This document shows, piece by piece, positions 5,316 through 7,043 of a stretch of DNA of 7,043 nucleotides. Source of the stretch: Candidatus Falkowiibacteriota bacterium (GTDB taxonomy: Archaea > Iainarchaeota > Iainarchaeia > Iainarchaeales > GCA-2688035); NCBI GenBank assembly GCA_017610485.1, contig JAFCBY010000058.1:1-7043 (forward strand), written 5' to 3'. The position numbers and the translations under genes were made by a program. Positions within the stretch are counted from its first letter, which is position 1; every line of letters begins with the position of its first letter. The notes under the pieces are model-generated. The model had not been told where the DNA came from. It was given only the letters and a program-made list of their open reading frames with translations, and did no database searches.

Positions 5316-5325
5316 CTTTTAATTC
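5316..5325 (+). promoter_or_regulatory. Box A for the AbrB-like gene at 5351
   Basis: CTTTTAATTC is centred about 30 nt before ATG 5351, giving a leader of a few bases at most. A second AT-rich stretch (TTAATATAT, 5335-5343) is too close to the ATG to serve it. The T-runs here may also end the preceding transcript, whose stop is at 5302. Confidence 0.4.
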
Positions 5326-5350
5326 TTTTAGTGGTTAATATATTCGGGTT

Positions 5351-6196
5351 ATGGGAGCAATTACTGTTTCAGGCAAGGGGCAAGATTTTGAATTGCTTGT
5401 TCCGCAGAAGGTTTTCAAAGAGCTTGGGCTGAAGCCCAATGCAAGCTATGATTTGGCCAGGGCAAAGGACGGCATCTGGGTCCTTGTGGAATGCAAGGAA
5501 AATCCCTTGGATGCGAAGATCTTTTCCAGGCTTGGAAACTCGGACTTGAAGGAAAGGGTTGAGGGAACGTTTGAAAAACTCCTTTCAAAGGAGGAAATTA
5601 CCCGCTTCAAGGAAATGTTGGGTGAGAGAAGCATTGTTGCATTCAAGCTCAGCCCAAAATACAAGAGAGCTGTTTACAAGACCAAAGAGGAAATTGAAAA
5701 GAACATCAAGATTGCAAAGCAGGGTGAAAGCCAAAAAGTCGGCAAAAGGGCCCAAGAGAACAGCCAGGGAAAGCCGGAAGAAAAACCAGGAAACGGGTTG
5801 GAAAAGTCGGACGCAAGCCAAAAAAAGGAGCCAGAGCCAAGCAAAGCCGAAGAAAAGCCGGATGAAAAGTATTGCCTTGAGAAAGACGGCTTTCTCGTCT
5901 GCATGAACAACAACAAGGCAAAGCAGTTAAGCATCCAGTTAAAGAAAGAGATTGAGGCCGGAAAAATTCGCGGGGTTAAGGGATTTGACGGCAGGTACTA
6001 CATTGCGGAAACCCCTCTGTACGAAAAGCACTCTGGAGCAGTGATTTCACTGATAAAAAAGGAGAAGGGCATTTCCTCCGAAAAGATTGCGCAAGCGCTT
6101 GGCGTGAACAAACTTATTACAAAAATCGTGTGCGAGCTGCTTAAAGAAGATGGTGAAATAATTGAAAAAAGAAAAAACCAATTCCAAGCAATTTGA
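5351..6196 (+). CDS. AbrB-like N-terminus plus C-terminal winged-helix protein, putative regulator
   Basis: The 281-residue protein has three parts. Residues 1-48 resemble a SpoVT/AbrB swapped-hairpin domain: Ile-Thr-Val-Ser-Gly-Lys-Gly-Gln at 4-11, Val-Pro-Gln-Lys at 17-20, Leu-Gly-Leu-Lys at 25-28, then a strand Ile-Trp-Val-Leu-Val at 42-46. Residues 52-125 are charged and probably helical. Residues 126-172 are a low-complexity Lys/Glu/Pro/Ser/Gln linker. Residues 173-281 form a second globular region that ends in a winged-helix-like fold (about 227-273), with Ile-Ser-Ser-Glu-Lys-Ile-Ala-Gln-Ala-Leu-Gly as the helix-turn-helix start and Asp-Gly-Glu-Ile-Ile-Glu-Lys as the wing. I infer a cytoplasmic DNA-binding role; I do not know the family name. 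The UspA-like gene overlaps its last 35 nt. Confidence 0.75.
   Translation: MGAITVSGKGQDFELLVPQKVFKELGLKPNASYDLARAKDGIWVLVECKENPLDAKIFSRLGNSDLKERVEGTFEKLLSKEEITRFKEMLGERSIVAFKLSPKYKRAVYKTKEEIEKNIKIAKQGESQKVGKRAQENSQGKPEEKPGNGLEKSDASQKKEPEPSKAEEKPDEKYCLEKDGFLVCMNNNKAKQLSIQLKKEIEAGKIRGVKGFDGRYYIAETPLYEKHSGAVISLIKKEKGISSEKIAQALGVNKLITKIVCELLKEDGEIIEKRKNQFQAI
6152..6156 (+). promoter_or_regulatory. Shine-Dalgarno site for the TTG-initiated UspA-like gene
   Basis: GGTGA inside the end of the upstream gene lies 5 nt before TTG 6162. It supports this overlapping non-ATG start, and the beginning of the Usp-like strand at residue 18 fits it. Confidence 0.6.
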
Positions 6197-6608
6197 TAAA
6201 AAGTTTGGCTCAAAGGTCCTCGTCCCCTTGCTAAGCAAGAGGGAGGCAGAGCCGGCGTTCGTGCAAGCCATTGCAAACAAGGCACACGAAATAATTCTGC
6301 TTCTGGTCATAGACACCAACGCCATGTCAGGTGAGTTCGGCTTTGCAACAAACGAGATAGCAGTGGGAAACGCCCTGATGCAGAAGATAAAAAAGGCCAT
6401 TGGAAAGAAGAGAAAGACCTGCAACGACGTGATAGAGTGGGGGGACACAGCCACAAAGATAGAGCACATGGCACAGCTCTACCAAGTGGACAAGGTCTAC
6501 ATGGTCAAGCAGGCAAACCAGTTCTACAAAATCCTGGTGAAAGGCATGAAGGAAAAGCTGCCCGACATTGAAATAGAGGAAATCAAGCTGCACGACTGGG
6601 AAGAGTAG
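6162..6608 (+). CDS. UspA-like (universal stress protein fold) small protein
   Basis: This 148-residue protein starts at TTG 6162 with a GGTGA site at 5 nt. Its order of elements fits the Usp alpha/beta fold: strand Lys-Val-Leu-Val-Pro at 18-22, an Ala-rich helix at 29-42, strand Glu-Ile-Ile-Leu-Leu-Leu-Val-Ile-Asp at 43-51, a helix at about 66-81, strand near 87-92, the Gly-Asp-Thr-Ala-Thr-Lys-Ile stretch at 94-100, a helix, and strand Lys-Val-Tyr-Met-Val at 111-115. The Gly-x2-Gly-x9-Gly-Ser ATP-binding motif of ATP-type Usp proteins is absent, so it would be of the non-nucleotide kind if it is a Usp at all. It overlaps the AbrB-like gene by 35 nt and is surely co-expressed. The fold assignment is by pattern only. 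Confidence 0.65.
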   Translation: MKKEKTNSKQFDKKFGSKVLVPLLSKREAEPAFVQAIANKAHEIILLLVIDTNAMSGEFGFATNEIAVGNALMQKIKKAIGKKRKTCNDVIEWGDTATKIEHMAQLYQVDKVYMVKQANQFYKILVKGMKEKLPDIEIEEIKLHDWEE

Positions 6609-6612
6609 GGGC

Positions 6613-7043
6613 TTAGCCGTAAACCAGCTTTTTAGCCTTTGGCAAGGCATTCTTTGCCCTGGCCTGGTGTCTTTTCAGCAAAGCGTTCAAGTATTCAACT
6701 GTGAGCTTCTTGCAGTCACCGCACATTCTCTTTCCAGACCTGCATTTTTCAAAGATGTCCTTGAGCTTTCCCTCTGACTCAAGGTGAAATAGGTCAATTT
6801 CATACTTTTTGCAGGCCTCCGGCCTTCCGCCAAGCTTTCTCTGCTCCTCAGCGGTGTTTCTGCCGCCGGTAAAGCAGTTGCCAATCTTTCTCTTGACCTC
6901 TGGCTCCCCATCATTCAAAAAGATTGCTGTATCAGGCTGCGAAGTAGACATCTTGTTCCCCTCCTTCAAGCCAGACTGGTGCTTAAAGTAAATGAAACTT
7001 GGCACCTCCAGGTCATAGGGAAGCCTTTTTGCCAAATCTCTGA
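6613..7043 (-). CDS. trpS: Tryptophanyl-tRNA synthetase, archaeal/eukaryotic type, C-terminal part
   Basis: The frame runs in from the right edge and ends at TAA 6615-6613, giving about 142 residues of the C-terminal half. It charges tRNA-Trp with tryptophan in the cytoplasm. The class I signature Lys-Met-Ser-Thr-Ser is at 6954-6940. It is followed by an Asp-x-Ala-Ile-Phe-Leu segment, the Phe-Thr-Gly-Gly-Arg-Asn-Thr stretch typical of the archaeal/eukaryotic TrpRS family, and the anticodon-binding C-terminus with Arg-His-Gln-Ala-Arg near the end. The HIGH motif lies outside the window. The TTG at 7035 is only an internal Leu codon. Four cysteines (codons at 6813, 6744, 6723 and 6714) have the spacing C-x22-C-x6-C-x2-C, as in the iron-sulfur TrpRS of Thermotoga maritima. 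It converges on the UspA-like gene with a 4-nt gap. Confidence 0.93.
   Translation of the reverse strand, partial: RDLAKRLPYDLEVPSFIYFKHQSGLKEGNKMSTSQPDTAIFLNDGEPEVKRKIGNCFTGGRNTAEEQRKLGGRPEACKKYEIDLFHLESEGKLKDIFEKCRSGKRMCGDCKKLTVEYLNALLKRHQARAKNALPKAKKLVYG

Noticed and set aside
5446..5934. Several reverse-strand and frame-shifted open frames over the AbrB-like gene
   Set aside because: They are low-complexity shadows of the Lys/Glu-rich linker, with no start signals or recognisable domains.
1..7043. tRNA, rRNA, CRISPR array or insertion sequence
   Set aside because: Reading both strands I found no tRNA-like cloverleaf signature, no spaced long direct repeats, and no transposase or terminal inverted repeats. 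A covariance-model scan could not be run.

Overview
This window looks archaeal. Several + strand genes have a TATA-like box A about 26-30 nt before the start codon, which implies leaderless mRNAs, while other genes carry GGTGA-type Shine-Dalgarno sites. The right edge encodes an archaeal/eukaryotic-type tryptophanyl-tRNA synthetase. A VapC-like PIN gene and two ribbon-helix-helix (RHH) genes also have an archaeal flavour. The compact layout and the many small exported orphan proteins resemble DPANN lineages (Diapherotrites/Micrarchaeota-like), but I cannot fix the lineage from sequence alone.

Layout. 1-1575 (- strand): three genes for exported or membrane-anchored proteins with no family I recognise; the last runs off the left edge. 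1576-1736: divergent promoter region. 1737-2154 (+): PIN-domain RNase toxin gene broken by a +1 frameshift. 2126-2413 (-): RHH antitoxin-like gene, tail-to-tail with the PIN gene and overlapping it by 29 nt, with two 10-bp operator-like repeats at its start. 2497-2808 (-): three-helix membrane protein. 2821-2927: second divergent promoter region. 2928-4524 (+): thioredoxin reductase-like flavoprotein followed by a class I methyltransferase. About 4578-5302 (+): second RHH gene, controlled by a striking 3 x 12-bp palindromic array over its TATA box, overlapping by one nt an unrecognised basic helical protein. 5351-6608 (+): AbrB-like/winged-helix protein overlapping by 35 nt a UspA-like protein. 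6613-7043 (-): C-terminal part of TrpRS, converging on the previous gene with a 4-nt gap.

How it works together. trpS and the trxB-like gene are the housekeeping anchors. Between them sit small regulatory modules: the PIN/RHH pair is toxin-antitoxin-like with a broken toxin frame, and the second RHH plus its 152-aa partner has the layout of an autoregulated two-gene module whose second protein is unknown. That pair is the best candidate for something undescribed. Other points worth a look are an exact C-x22-C-x6-C-x2-C motif in TrpRS, matching the iron-sulfur motif described for Thermotoga maritima TrpRS, and the loss of the NADPH-binding arginines in the thioredoxin reductase. I saw no tRNA, rRNA, CRISPR array or insertion sequence. 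No stretch longer than 300 bases lacks a gene.
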